DNA of 64,000 bases, from NCBI RefSeq assembly GCF_026210795.1, contig NC_089453.1, positions 870,501 through 934,500 of the forward strand, given 5' to 3'. Shown here piece after piece: positions 11,895 through 23,473 of the stretch (the first letter of the stretch is position 1; every line of letters begins with the position of its first letter). A model generated the notes under the pieces. That model ran no database searches. It was not told the origin of the DNA and worked only from the letters and a program-made list of their open reading frames with translations. Made by a program: the position numbers and the translations under genes. The DNA is from Rhizophagus irregularis. Taxonomy: Eukaryota; Glomeromycota; Glomeromycetes; Glomerales; Glomeraceae.

Positions 11895-12510
11895 TATTAG
11901 ATCGATTTATCTTTTTTTTTTCAATTTATTTTTTTCATTTTTTTTAAACCTATTTTTAAAATTTTATCTTTTCTTTCGGACCGAATTGAATTCTTTCAGT
12001 TCCCTTTTTTTTAAATTTTCTTTTTTTTCCTTGAATCGATCTTTTACTTTCAGTTCTTTCTTTTTTTTTTAAGTTTCCTCTTTTCTCTTTCGAACCTTTT
12101 TCCTTTTTCTTTTCCTTTTTTTTTCCTTTTTTTTTAAAAAAAATTTTCATTTTTCCCCCCTCTTTTTCGGTTTGGTTTTTTTTCCAACCCGAGAATTTTA
12201 TTGGTTTTTTTTTCCAAACTGAAAAATTTTTTTTTATTGGTCTTTTAAGACCGATTTTTTTTATATTATTATTTTTTTCAGTCTTTTTTTTAGACCGTAT
12301 TATTAATTTATTTAAAAATTTTTTTTTTTCAGTCTTTTTGGACCAGGTTATTGTTCTTTTTTTTCGGAATTTTTGTCGGTACTTATTTTTTTTACGGATT
12401 CCTTTTCTTTCTTTCCTTATCCTTTTTCTTTTCCCCAAATTTTATTTTTCGCTTTTTTTTTCAATTTCTTCATTGTTATTTTTTTTCCCCCCAAACCACA
12501 TTCTAGATTT
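11895..12510. repeat. T-rich low-complexity tract
   Basis: About 600 bp of T/C runs with recurring TTTTTTCAGTCTTTTT-like and CCGATTTTTT-like units. The long lysine-rich reading frame on the minus strand (11956-12438) and the Phe/Ser-rich ones on the plus strand are products of base composition, not genes. Confidence 0.8.
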
Positions 12511-12751
12511 GGATCGGTGATCGGATCGACGCTGTGGCACAACGGTAATTGCCTTTTTCCCCGATTCTTATTATTATTAGTAATAATATTTTCCCTAATT
12601 ATTTTTTAGGCTCAATATAAATAGACTGACATATAATTTACTTATTTATTTATTTTTTGTAACAATAGATCGGTTTAGTAAATTCTATGGGAAAATGTTT
12701 TTTTTCATGACAAGAGATTGTTATAATTGGGGAATTTTTTTTTCATAGTAA

Positions 12752-12896
12752 GGGGATGGCCAGAAATGACGTCATTTCCTAAGGTAAGACCATGATGATG
12801 TTACGCACCTTCTATTTTTAGACACTTGACGTAATTTAAATTTTAGGATTTTGACCCCTCCCTATGTCATCATTAACTACATTTCTGGCCATCCCC
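12752..12896. mobile_element. Harbinger-like MITE, 145 bp, TAA target duplication
   Basis: Perfect 17-bp terminal inverted repeats, GGGGATGGCCAGAAATG and its complement, flanked on both sides by TAA (12749-12751 and 12897-12899). TAA/TTA duplications and G-rich termini are typical of PIF/Harbinger MITEs (family knowledge). No coding capacity. No other copy seen in the window. Confidence 0.8.
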
Positions 12897-13039
12897 TAAT
12901 AGATTGTTATAATTATTTTTGGGGGGATTGAGAGATTTTTTTGGGAGGATTGCTAACCGATCACCGCCTGGGTTTTTTTCCAAATATGTCACATGATTAC
13001 AAATTTATTAGTCAGCTGATGGCTGATTTTTTAGCTATT

Positions 13040-13372
13040 AAAAATTTTTTTGCTTATTTATTCAAAATAATCTTATTTAATGACATTTTATTTGCAAATA
13101 TTAAAATTTAAGCCACACATTTACGATTTTAAAGAAAAAAATCACCGTATTTAAACAATAACAATAAATAAAAAGATAAATAAATTACAATGACCAAGGA
13201 GAAAGATGCTAATAAAAAAATGAAATAACAATGGAGTAATGGAAAGTAATAGAAGATGAAAGAGAAAAAAAGAGTAATGAGAAGTGATAGGAAACAAAAA
13301 GGAGAAATAGGACATGATGGGAGACGTAAAGAAGTGATGAGAAGATGAAGAGGAGTAATGGGATTATTACTC
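13040..13372. mobile_element. Partial inverted copy of the polypyrimidine element at 39.2-40.4 kb
   Basis: The purine-rich stretch with AAGTGATGAGAAGATGA-like units (13190-13372) and the AT-rich segment before it match the reverse complement of about 39830-40160. Both terminal inverted repeats of the full element are absent here. Confidence 0.7.
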
Positions 13373-13459
13373 TTTTTATTACTCTCTTACTTGATGGGCA
13401 AGTATAATTCCCGCCGCAACGTGACGGGTTACACCTAGTAGTATATACTGTATATATAT

Positions 13460-13816
13460 GTTGTGCGTCAGGTGTCGATTTGCGTCAGATGACAGCTGAC
13501 GCGCGTCAGATGCCAATTTTGAATAGTTTCTTATAAGTAAACATTTTTATTTATTAATTAAATTGTCTTTTATTTTATAAGTAAATCTGTGCATCATAAT
13601 AAATACCATTAATGCTGAATTATATATTACAGATAATGTTATTCAAAATTTTTGCTATAATTAAACATAATTTTTCAGTCTTAATGTGCTTTTATTGCCT
13701 AAGTAAATTAGTTCATCACATTTTTAAATATATAATGCTAAAATTTCAACACGTTCGGATTCATATTGGCGGAAATTTCCTTCTTTAAAATATGCAGTTG
13801 TCATCTGACGCACAAC
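13460..13816. mobile_element. Small TIR element (GTTGTGCGTCAG ends), 357 bp
   Basis: The left end GTTGTGCGTCAGGTG and right end CATCTGACGCACAAC are inverted repeats. GCGTCAGATG recurs inside the left end (about 13483 and 13504). I could not identify a clean target duplication, so the superfamily is open. AT-rich core without coding potential. Confidence 0.55.
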
Positions 13817-15335
13817 CTCATATGGTCTATTCGTCAGAATTACCACTGATTTACCTACTATATAATTTTACTATCTATTTTATATTACCATATCAATTTT
13901 GGTTCATCATTCAAAATCAACATTATTATTAGTAATATTTTTATTATCACTTTTACTACTTTTACTGTACAATTAGTTTTCTACATTTTATAACAAAAAT
14001 AATTCATTTTTTTTTACAATATAAACGGAATTTATATATAAACGTATATCAGACGCATAAAAAACGTATCATTTCCATATACAGATGAATTTAAAAATGT
14101 GGTGATTTTCAATATGCTTGGGAGAATAAATAAAAAAAGAAAGGGCATGTTTTTTCTTGGCAATCATAATTAATTGATTTTCAAGTAATATAATTACATC
14201 ATTAGCATGATTTTCCATTCCTTAGTGTTTATGCAAATCAGATCTGAGTTTTTTTAGTATTGTTCTCTTCGGGGCATTTACTATACTTGTCGTTGGGATT
14301 AAATACGGCATATGGAAGTAATGGAACTTATGTGAATATCGTAAAATAGAAAAATCAGGTTACGGTGCATTTCACTGAAATCATTTCACCGAATCGTCCA
14401 TTTCACCGAATTCCATTCCGCCGTGGTAGCGATTAACATTTTATGAAAAATATTCATCGCGCAATGAAAATAAAGAAATAAATTATTTTAGAGATCTTTT
14501 TTTCCCAGGATATTATCACTTTAACATTCAAGTAACTGATATTAATTGCTAAGCAATAAATAAATAACTTTAAGTAAAAAAAAAAGATTAATAAACAACG
14601 AGATAAATTTAATAAAAATCATCTAGATAATTCAAATAAGGAATAAAATTATTTACTTTTAGTAGTATTACTTTGTTTTTGTAGCTTTAAACTTTGAAAT
14701 GCTAAATATATTTAAATGAACTTTTTCCTAAAAAATTTTGAATAAATTCAATTAATGCACTCCTTTCTAATTCAAATTGTTCAATAATTTCGTTTTGAAT
14801 GATATTTTTTGATCAAAATTATTATATTTTATTATCAATAAACTAATTAAAATTTAAAAATTTGCGATTTACAGTATATACCCAACCCAAAGTTATATTT
14901 TTCATAATTTGATTTATGAAAATATGGGATACATTTAATAAAAAATTGCGGTGTAAAAAATATTCATGAATTCTTTTTTGAATTCTTTTAATTCTTCCAA
15001 GTAATATAATCTTTTATTTACATATTGATTATAAAGAAAGAATAATTTTATTGTCAGTCGCTTTATCATTAATTAATAAGCATGCTTTTGAATTTTAATT
15101 AAGTTATCTTTTGATTTCTACTATGGACTGAACATTTAATAATAACAATTCGATGAAATATCAACATTTTGGGACTTACAAAGATACTTATAAAAATAAT
15201 TTAACTAATAGGGATAATATAAAGTAAGTATAATAAATAAGAATATAAAATAATAGAAACTAGAGAAATAATTTAATTGATTTACGTCTTCAATACCGAT
15301 GGGATAATAACTTAATAACATAATAACAATTAAGA
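13817..15335. other. AT-rich repeat debris downstream of the SSP gene
   Basis: No gene seen. At 14357-14425 a third type of GGTTAC end (GGTTACGGTGCATTTCACTG with CATTTCACCGAAT units) appears without a partner. At 14815-15000 the sequence resembles 8030-8400 and 19440-19930 of the block ends, including TATTCATGAATTCTTTTTTG. Confidence 0.5.
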
Positions 15336-15774
15336 TCATGTACAGCTATCATATTGATCAAAATAAAAATCAGAATTTCCATGTATACGAAAACATGTAT
15401 TGTTATTGAAAGAACCTCGGACTTTCTGTTTCCTAAGAGATAAATGAACTTTCGCAACTACATAGTACTCTTGATCTGGAAAATCAATTTCTTTAGAGTC
15501 ACCACTAGTTCCATCACAAGCATGGTAATCTCCTTTTCCGTCACCAGCTATGCGTTCATGATTTGAATCTTCAATCCAAATTCTACAAGCACCAGCATTC
15601 ATATCTAAGTATACGCCGACACTATATGCTATATCAAACCAAAATGTCGAATTATTAGAAAAAGAAAATGGAGAAAATACCGAATGTAAGAACTTTACCT
15701 TCAATGACCGGAGCAAATGTCATGTAGAAAAACATGAAAATAGCGGTGAGAAGGTAAAAGCTTTGGGGACTCAT
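15336..15774 (-). CDS. Small secreted cysteine-containing protein (122 aa, two exons)
   Basis: Not recognised by family. Exon 1 (15774-15699) encodes a hydrophobic leader with LLTAIFMFFYMTFAPVIEA spanning the splice, a clear signal peptide with likely cleavage around residue 26. Intron 15698-15629 is 70 bp with GTAAAG donor, TCTAAT branch-like site and ATATAG acceptor. Using the next AG instead gives an immediate stop, which fixes the acceptor. Exon 2 (15628-15336) continues YSVGVYLDMNAGACR to the stop. The mature part is about 96 aa with four cysteines (GACR, HACD, NTCF, DSCT), so two disulfides are possible, and is rich in Asp, Gly and aromatics. The reading frame can also run through the intron into exon 2 but then has no ATG and no signal peptide. 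It has the hallmarks of a candidate secreted effector (inference). Four broken copies occur in the window. Confidence 0.8.
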
Positions 15775-15847
15775 ATTGGTGTTTTATTACGTTTTGTTAT
15801 TTTATTGCGACAATTCTGTAAAAACAAAATTTTTTGGTGGGCATAGT

Positions 15848-15872
15848 AAGGTTATATATCTATATTTATGAC
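15848..15872 (-). promoter_or_regulatory. TATA-like sequence upstream of the SSP gene
   Basis: On the minus strand ATATAGATATATAACC lies about 80-95 bp upstream of the SSP start codon. It is conserved in the upstream regions of the copies at 1-163 and 31556-31741. Core promoter role is inferred from position only. Confidence 0.3.
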
Positions 15873-16092
15873 CAACCATAACCGTAAAGTTAATCAGAAG
15901 CATTTGCTGAATTGCCAAGCTTTTTTGGTTCTAAACTTCCTCTTAGTAGATTTTCAAATTCATTCATTCAAAAAACCTACTATATTGGCAAAAAATTTCG
16001 CACATCTTGGTGTGATATTGTAAATCAAAACGAACCGGGTCCTGGAATCCTGTTATTGTTTACGATTACTACAAAATTAAAGAAAACGAAAA

Positions 16093-16229
16093 CCCTATAA
16101 AACGAAATGTGTTAAATTTGTTGTTCATGTGTAATAAGTGTCTAAAAAAGCACCATTTTGTCCGATTTATGCCTTATTACAAAAAAACGAAAATTAAACA
16201 AAATGGTCTTTTTTGGACATTTATTACAC
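16093..16229. mobile_element. Palindromic MITE, copy 3, 3' truncated
   Basis: Starts CCCTATAAAACGAAATG at the same target site as the copy at 480-654, so the insertion predates the A/B split. The second arm breaks off near 16229 where block homology also stops. Confidence 0.8.
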
Positions 16230-16382
16230 TTTACTGAAACTTTTTAAAAATATGATTGACATATTGCATATGCATTTCTGTATGTCAAACATATGTTAAA
16301 AATACAAGATCGAAATATATTTAGAATATGAAAGCAATATTTCTATTATAAATTAAAAATGTGTTAAATGTCAAATGTAAAT

Positions 16383-17480
16383 GTAACCAAATGTGGTTAC
16401 AGTACGATTTCCTGAATGCCTTTTTCCTGAATATATTTTTTCCCGAAGTCATTTGCCTGAATGCCAATTTTTCGAACTGAACATTTTCCTGAAATATACA
16501 ATTTCCCGAATCCTTATTTCCCGAATCCCATTTCCTGAAGTCTAATTTCCCGAATCCTAAATCCCAATATCCTGAATCCCAATATCCCGAATTCAAATAT
16601 CCTTAATTATAATATTCCGAATTCTAATATTCTGAATGGACAATTTCTTGAATTAATAATAAATTGTATATTTTCTCATATGATTTATAAATAAACTATA
16701 TAATAAATTTAAAAAATAAGAACTATTGATAAAGACTAATTTCTACCATTTTATATAAAACAATTGAATATGAATTTTATATGTCATAATTATGTAATTT
16801 GGGGAGTGGCTATTTCAAGCATCCCTTGCCTGTACAAGTATTACGATCAATTGAAGTAAATATGAAGTAAACATAAGGAAATATATATACAATCAATTAG
16901 GAAATATTGCATTTTAGCTAATAAAATTTTTCTCTGACCCACTGAGTTGATAATATTTTCCTAAACATCAAGTAAATATAATTAATTTACATTTTAGGAG
17001 AAAAAGATTTGATACAGGTACAAATTTCAAACAGATACTTTGACTGAATAATAAAATCTGCTCGCTTTTGCATTATTTATTTTAAGTATTTGTTTTAATA
17101 CAAGTTAGTTTATTACATATTATATTTATATACATTATATATAATTTATTGATTAGTATACTAAATAAAATAAAGGTTGAGTCTATGAAATTAATAATTC
17201 TAATTTATGATGTAAAATTATACAAAATAATATTAAATTCAGTAAAATGTCCATTCAGAATATCAAGATTTATGATATTGGAATTTGGGATAAAATAATT
17301 CAGGATAAAAGAATTCGGGAAATTGGATGTTTCATATAATTCCAGAAATTGAGATTCGGGAAATTGGCATTCGGGAAAATGGAATTTCTGGAAATGATCA
17401 ATTTCTGGAAATAGGCATTCAGAAAATTGGATTCGGGAAAAGGTATATTCAGGAAATTGGTATTCAGAAAATGGTCCGAC
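16383..17480. mobile_element. GGTTAC-end element, copy 3 (inverted, shorter core)
   Basis: Begins GGTTACAGTACGATTTCCTG and follows the reverse complement of the 1359-2881 element: CCCGAAT/CCTGAAT array, AT-rich core with a deletion, then the opposite array to about 17480. Reading frames at 16321-16596 and 17300-17482 are translated repeat units. Confidence 0.8.
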
Positions 17481-18055
17481 AAGGGTTAAGGTTAAATGTA
17501 TGATAAAATAATGTATTTCATTATATATTGATAATATACTAAAAATAAAATATAACTTTATATATTAACATTTCTTAAATAAAACAAATTCTCATAAACT
17601 TGAAAAATTCTAATAAAAATGACTAAAAAAATAATTTCATAACAAACCATTATGAAACTTTATTATTAGTAAAACCTGTAGCCCATAAAAATAAGAAATA
17701 TTATTTCTAATAGATAAGTGAAAAAAAACAAACGGAAGTTTCATATTATGAAAATTGATTCCAAACTTGGCACCTCAAACCTACAAAAAAAGATAAAGAA
17801 ACGTTAATGTTAAAGTAACATTCCTTAAAAAAAAGTAATAATAAAATTTAAATAGTACCTTCAGAACTTAGCCCTTAAAACACTTTGGCATGTGAAGCAA
17901 ATTAGACATATTGTGCCTTACATCACGAAAATTTTATTGGATAGACTGTTCATGATTTGTCAGGTGATTAATTTAACTGTGACACCGCTGTTGTAACTGA
18001 AATTGAATTTAAAATTCAGATATGGGAATTTCTGGGAAAGCCAATTGAAATTTAA
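17481..18055. other. AT-rich stretch, no gene seen
   Basis: No reading frame or repeat that I can define, except a TGTAACTGAAATT-type motif near 17992 that also recurs at 22795-23130. Confidence 0.4.
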
Positions 18056-18370
18056 AATTTACAAATATTTTCGTTAATACTAATCAAATAATTCAAAATA
18101 TATTTTTAATTATATTGGATAAATTAAGACCCGATACTGCGCCGCTGTATTTTTAAAATTATTTGTTTAATTAAAAATTTATAAAATTTATATAATTTTT
18201 TTTTTTAAAAAAAAAAAACTTTGGGATTTTGACCGTCAAGAATTTTAACTGTCAGGATTTGTGACTATCGGGATTTTGTTTCAACCGGGATTTGGGTTTA
18301 TCGGGATTTTTGATGTCGGAATTGTAGACTGTCGATATCATGGTTGTCGGGAATTTGTGGTAAACCCGTC
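18056..18370. mobile_element. GGGTTTACC-end element, 3' part (block B)
   Basis: Matches about 4220-4720 and ends GGTAAACCCG followed by TCCTGTCACTTAG, the same right flank as in block A. The left part is gone. No nested MITE in its T-run near 18197. Confidence 0.8.
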
Positions 18371-18464
18371 CTGTCACTTAGAATGTAATACTGTAATGAT
18401 TACATCCCCTGAGGAATAATTGAACAAATAAATGTAGATGAAAATAATGATGGTCAGTATATAT

Positions 18465-19010
18465 CTTTGATATTGATTATTTAGCATTAATTATAGTTTT
18501 ATACAAACGGAAATACTTTCCTTTATTATCTTTATTAACTTTATTATCTAAAGCGAAATCAAATATCAACTCATCATTAAAGCCAGCCAACTTTGTCAGT
18601 TCATTGACAAGTTTATCTAATGTTCTCTGTGAATGAGAATGTGAACGTTTTTTCAATCTTTCATTGATAAAATGATAAATATGAAAAACTGGAATTGCAA
18701 AAATGGCTAATAAAAATATGGGTATAATTATATATAAATATTTACGTGCCTTAAGGGTCATTTTATATTTATAGTGAAGTCATTAACACCAAAAGGTACA
18801 GTATTTACCGTCATCAAGTTTCTTTAAATTAATTTCGCAAATATGTGTATTATTGTATATATACTAGGAAAGTAGCCGAAGTAGGTAGCTAAGTAAAGGA
18901 ACCAAGGTAACGCAAAATAGATCATAATAAAGCGTGTTTTTCTGAAAATTTCAAAGAAATTGTTGTAATATGAATTAAGTACCGTAGGTAGTACTGTATA
19001 TAACAAATTG
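18465..19010 (-). pseudogene. TM-protein gene remnant (block B)
   Basis: The minus strand encodes pieces aligning with the intact 416-aa TM protein: a membrane segment with YLYIIIPI fused by internal deletion to LLAIFAIPVFHIYHF, then LDKLVNELTKLAGF and NKDNKGKYFRLYKTIINAK followed by a stop where the intact protein continues. A second piece at 18824-19006 covers an upstream membrane region (TVLNSYYNNFFEIFRKT). The part between is out of frame and the C-terminal domain is missing. Confidence 0.8.
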
Positions 19011-19499
19011 CAAAGTGGATGACAATTACGGTATTGTGATCGGTTGAAAGACTAGTCTAATTTGTATGATGAGTGCTTACGTACCGTTTCCCGAGCATTT
19101 TTTTCCGAAATTGGTTTACGAAAAATGATTGATTCTGCTGTGAAAAAATGAAAATAAAAATAAAATACTTAATTTTTTTTATATAATAATAAATAAATCA
19201 ATGAAAAATTTAATTTATATTTATATTAAAATTTGCATTGTATTTATTTGTTTAAAACAACACCTAATATTTAAAATATTTCTAATGCTTTTCTTTATAT
19301 ATAGCATAATTCAAACACTCAAACTAAACAAGCGAGAGGAAACATATTTACTATAAAAGATTATTTTTCTCAATTTATTTCGTATATCTATTTGTAAAAC
19401 ATTATTTGTATAGTTATGGTAAAACAATACTGATTTTATTATCAATAAACTAATTAAAAATTTAAAAATTTGCGATATAATGTATTATATATACCCAAC

Positions 19500-19668
19500 T
19501 CGGGAAAATGTCATGTCGGGATAATGTCTTTCGGGATACGTTTCGTCAGGATATATCATCTTGAAAAAAGTGCTTTCGGGAAAATGTTTATTTGGGAATA
19601 TGTCCTGTTGGGAAATCATTGTCGGGAAAGGTTATTTTGGGAAAATGGATGTTAAATTATGCCGTAAC
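19500..19668. mobile_element. GGTTAC-end element fragment, copy 4 (CGGGAAAATG array)
   Basis: Nearly identical to 8116-8278, ending GGTTACGGCATAATTTAACA on the reverse strand. The short apparent ORF is the translated array. Confidence 0.6.
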
Positions 19669-20104
19669 CTAATTTAACAAGCTGCGCATTAACATGTGCA
19701 AGCTGTGCATTGGCCTGCCCAAGTTGACCAAAAACAAGATCATACTGAGCAAGAGCATCAGTAGACTGAATTCGTGCATCATTTCGTTCTCTTGTTATTA
19801 ATATACTAGCATTTGCTTGATGAACATAATTACGTTCTAAAAATTACGTGGTAATTTTGGGATAGTAACAAAGTTTGAAAATTTATCGCGGCATAAAAAA
19901 TATTCATGAATTCTTTTTGAATTCTTTTAATTCTTCCAAGTAACGCTGTGAAATAAACCAACATTTTGGGAGAACATAAATCAACTTACAAGATACTTAT
20001 GAAAAATAATTTAACTAAGAGAGATAATATACAGTAAGTATAATAAACAAGAATATATAGAAATAATAGAAACTAGAGAAATAAATTTAAAAAATCAATA
20101 CTTA

Positions 20105-20465
20105 CATATATACGAAAACAGGTATTGACATTATTGTAAGGACCTCGGACTTCCTGTTTATCAAAATTAACTTTCGCAACTACATAGTATTCTTAATCTG
20201 GAAATCAATTTTTTTATATCACAAGCATGGTAATCTTTTCCGTCACCAGTTGAATCTTCTATCCAAATTTTACAAGCACCAGCATCCAAATCTAACTTTA
20301 CGCTGGTATCATATGCTATATATCAAACAAAAATGTCGAATTATTAGAAAAAGGAATGGAGAAAATACCGAATATGTATAAGAATTTTACCTTCAATGAC
20401 CGGAACAAATATCATGTAGAAAACATGAAAATAGCGGTAAGAATGTAAAAGTTTTGAGGTTTCAT
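20105..20465 (-). pseudogene. Small-secreted-protein pseudogene (copy 3)
   Basis: Exon 1 (ATG 20465-20463), the GTAAAA donor, intron and exon 2 align with the intact SSP gene. A T deletion in exon 1 brings TGA after about 18 codons and exon 2 has deletions around the central HACDG region. Not functional as read. Confidence 0.75.
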
Positions 20466-21483
20466 ATTGTTGTTAGATTTATGATATTGCGTTTTTTTTT
20501 ATCTTAAGATGATGATTCTGTAAAAAACAAAATTTTTGGTGTATTATGATGGTGACGCATCATTCTGGGTTCTACTATTGTTTACGGTCAACTAAAGAAA
20601 CGAAAAGCATATAGCAAAAAGGTATTCTAGTTGGCAACATTTTTTATCAACTTATTTTTTGATGACTTACATTCTTAATAATTAGTGTATCGGACGAGAA
20701 TAAAAATTTTTAACGTTTAAACTTCCAGTCACTAGATTAACAATCGGCATGATTTGTTACAAGACCGGTCTTCGGTCTCCAGTTTCAGCCCGTTTTAACC
20801 GTCAGTTGAAGACCGGTTTTTAGCTTGAATATTTAAACCGGTTTGTACAAAGAGACCAGTTTAATTAGATATTTCATAATTTTCACAGCTATTTCCAATT
20901 TATATTTTTTAAAATTTTCTTCGCAGTCATACAATAGATCATAATATGCACGTGACTGATTATATCACATGATTAATCACGTATAACTTTACACGTTTTC
21001 AAAATTCGACTCGTCAGTTTCGCTTTTTTCGGATTTGCTTTTGAAAAATTATGTGAGTGTAAGAAATTTACTTTTTTAGATTTTTCTAGTAACCAAAATT
21101 AATTATGATTGTCCGGAAAGAAGAAAAATTAGATTACTATTTGTGAAAAGGTACTGATTGATATTGTTAACGCTATTGGTGAATTTAAAATGATATAGAA
21201 TCGGGATTTTTGTGATTCTCAATATGCTTCTATGATATTTATTTATTTATTTTTTTTTGTGTTCTTGGCATTTATTTTAAATTAAATGGATTCCATATAT
21301 ATTCTTATTGACGGATGACATTATAGTGTAATTTGTAAAAAATTGGGATTTCCGTTTGTCCCCACCGCGTCATTTCTAATTGATACTATTCCCCCGAGTT
21401 TTTTTGTATTTTTCGGGGTCTTTCGGGCATTTACCATAAAGGGAACAATAATAAATTATAGTCATATTACTGTCGATTGTTTT
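20466..21483. other. AT-rich spacer with decayed repeats
   Basis: At 20466-20760 this matches the spacer beside other SSP copies (compare 190-780). Around 20763-20865 there is a GACCGGT-rich patch of unknown origin. No gene seen. Confidence 0.4.
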
Positions 21484-21568
21484 TGGGAATATGACCTGTT
21501 GGGAAATCATTGTCGGAAAAAGGTTACTTTGGGAAAATGGATGTTGGGAAATTATGCCGTAACCTAAT
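21484..21568. mobile_element. GGTTAC-end element fragment, copy 5
   Basis: Ends GGTTACGGCATAATTTCCCA on the reverse strand, with TTTTGGGAATATGACCTG-type units. Only one end is present. Confidence 0.55.
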
Positions 21569-21664
21569 TTAACATGTAAAAATTTTTGGGATATGTAACA
21601 AAGTTTGAAAATTTATGGCGGTAAAAAAAATATTCATGAATTCTTTTTTGAATTCTTTTTAATT

Positions 21665-21855
21665 ATTATCCGATTCGAAAATCATCTGGATCATCGGATC
21701 ATACATCCGGACCAATCCGTTATCTGTTATCTCTATGTTTTACTGTAATGGATTAGATCCGAATCATCCGGATCATACATATAACTTTTTTCATCCGGAT
21801 CATCCATTTATTTTCGGATTGAACGGATGACGGATTCATCCGAATCGCAACACTA
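21665..21855. repeat. CATCCGGAT-rich repeat, possible hAT-like fragment
   Basis: Multiple copies of ATCCGGATCAT with a right terminus that reads TAGTGTTGCGATTCGGATG on the reverse strand. That fits a YARNG-type hAT end (family knowledge). The left end is not matched, so completeness is unclear. Confidence 0.4.
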
Positions 21856-22023
21856 CTAATAACCCGACTAGCCGAGTAACCACAATCCCGACAATCAAAA
21901 TTTTCAAGTGTCCACTATATTTCGAATTTTGCTGAAAAAGTTTTTCATATGAATCATTATTTTTATTTTTATTTTTTTCGCAGTAAAATCAACTATTTTT
22001 GTAAATCATTTTTCGTAATTTGA

Positions 22024-22146
22024 TTTTGGGAAATTGTCATGTCGAGGCAATATCATGTTGGGAAAAGTTCTTTTCGGGAAAATGTCCATTCAGGAATTTG
22101 TCCTGTCAGAAAATTGTTGTCGGAAAAGGTTACATCAGGAAAATGG
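22024..22146. mobile_element. GGTTAC-end element fragment, copy 6 (array only)
   Basis: A run of TTGGGAAA/TTCGGGAAAATG-type units like 8116-8278, without the terminus. The two overlapping ORFs here are artefacts. Confidence 0.5.
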
Positions 22147-22375
22147 TAGTACTCTTGATCTGGAAAATCAATGTTTTTATAGTCACCATCGAATCCTTTC
22201 CGTTACCAGCTATGCGTGCTGACACTATATGCTATATATCAATCCAAAATGTCGAATCATTAGAAAAGAAAATGGAGAAAATACCGAATATAAGAACTTT
22301 ACCTTCAATGACCGGAGTAAATTTCATGTAGAAAAACATGAAAATAGCGGTAGAAGGTAAAAGTTTTGAGGTGTT
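22146..22375 (-). pseudogene. Small-secreted-protein pseudogene (copy 4)
   Basis: Part of exon 2, the intron and exon 1 are recognisable, but the start codon is absent and most of exon 2 is deleted. Upstream sequence to about 22570 still resembles the other SSP copies. Confidence 0.7.
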
Positions 22376-22791
22376 AAATAAAATTTTTTGGTGGGCATAG
22401 TAAAATTATATATCTTTTTTTAATTATTATCAACCATAATCGTAAAGAGGTTAATCAGAATTTGCTGAATTCTCATAATTTGTTTGGTTCTAAAACCTAT
22501 TTCGAATAGATTTCAAATAATAATTTTTCGTCCATTCAAAAAAATTGGCAAAAAATTTCGCACATCTCGGGGGTTTTAGGATTTTTTGTGCATTGTAAAT
22601 CTTACTCAGTCTATCTAAAATATCTGATCGATATCCATCCTTATTTGGCTCTGATTGGATACTGGTTGGAGAATGGCGATTGCGTTCAATTAATGACGCA
22701 AATCGGTCCCAAATCAAGATGCAATATCGGCATCAAATGGACAGATTATTGAAACTATTTATGTATCGATTGCACAAATAAATTAATTTTG

Positions 22792-23150
22792 ATGTTGTAA
22801 CTGAAATAAGCTCTTTAAATTCAATATATGAAATTAAAATTTGACGATCAATTAATTGAAATTGAAGTTTCAATTTCAGATGTCTGAATTTAAATTTCAG
22901 TTAAATGGTTTATATTTGAAATTAAAATTTATCTCAATTTAGAAATAGTTGATTGGTTAATTATTGTATGTCTGAACATTTAATTTGAAATTCAGAAAAT
23001 TTTAACTTCAGATAATATTATAATCAAAATTAAAATTTAACTGAAAGATTTTAATTTCAGTTATGATGTCCACTGAAATTAATGTAACTGAATTTCAAAT
23101 CCAGTTAGAATTTTTAATTTCAGTTACAGTCTTGACTGAAATTAAAATGG
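22792..23150. repeat. AACTGAAAT-rich inverted repeat region
   Basis: TTGTAACTGAAAT at the left and ATTTCAGTTACAGTC at the right are inverted. The interior contains many TTTAATTTCAGTTA and complementary units. Possibly a decayed AT-rich MITE. No gene. Confidence 0.45.
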
Positions 23151-23264
23151 AATATGCACCACCTTAGCCGGAATGAAATATGTTTTTTTTTCGCACGATA
23201 TGTCGCATCTCCTTTTTTATACATTAATTATGTCGATCATTTTGAACACATGACTTCGTTAAGA

Positions 23265-23473
23265 TTTCCCAGTATCACCCCAAGATTTCTAAATAAAATT
23301 TCACTCCTGCGTGACCAGTGATGTTTAAGGGGCGTGAAATTTTTTTTTTTCACCACTAAAAATTTTCTGTTTCCAGAACACTTATGAAAAAATGAAAACG
23401 GTGGGGTGTGATACAGTGTGACATTTTATGCAGGTCACGTGGAGATGAAAAATCTTGGGGCAACGCTGGGAAA
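23265..23473. mobile_element. MITE with TTTCCCAG ends, 209 bp
   Basis: The left end TTTCCCAGTATCACCCCAAG and the reverse of the right end TTTCCCAGCGTTGCCCCAAG are imperfect inverted repeats of about 24 bp. I see no clean target duplication. No coding capacity. Confidence 0.6.

Larger units (their letters stand above)
15336..19960. repeat. Segmental block B
   Basis: Matches block A: 15615-16093 with 1-480, 18056-18720 with about 4220-5073, and 18720-19670 with 7335-8280. It retains the only intact SSP gene and the TM remnant. The F-box remnant is missing, apparently lost with the left half of the GGGTTTACC-end element. It lacks the Tigger element. Confidence 0.75.

Noticed and set aside
11956-12438. 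Lysine-rich 160-codon protein
   Set aside because: It is the complement of a T-rich low-complexity tract, with no domain and no codon pattern.
12520-12575. tRNA or tRNA-derived SINE (GCTGTGGCACAACGGTAATTGCC)
   Set aside because: It resembles an A box, but no B box, anticodon arm or acceptor pairing could be found downstream.
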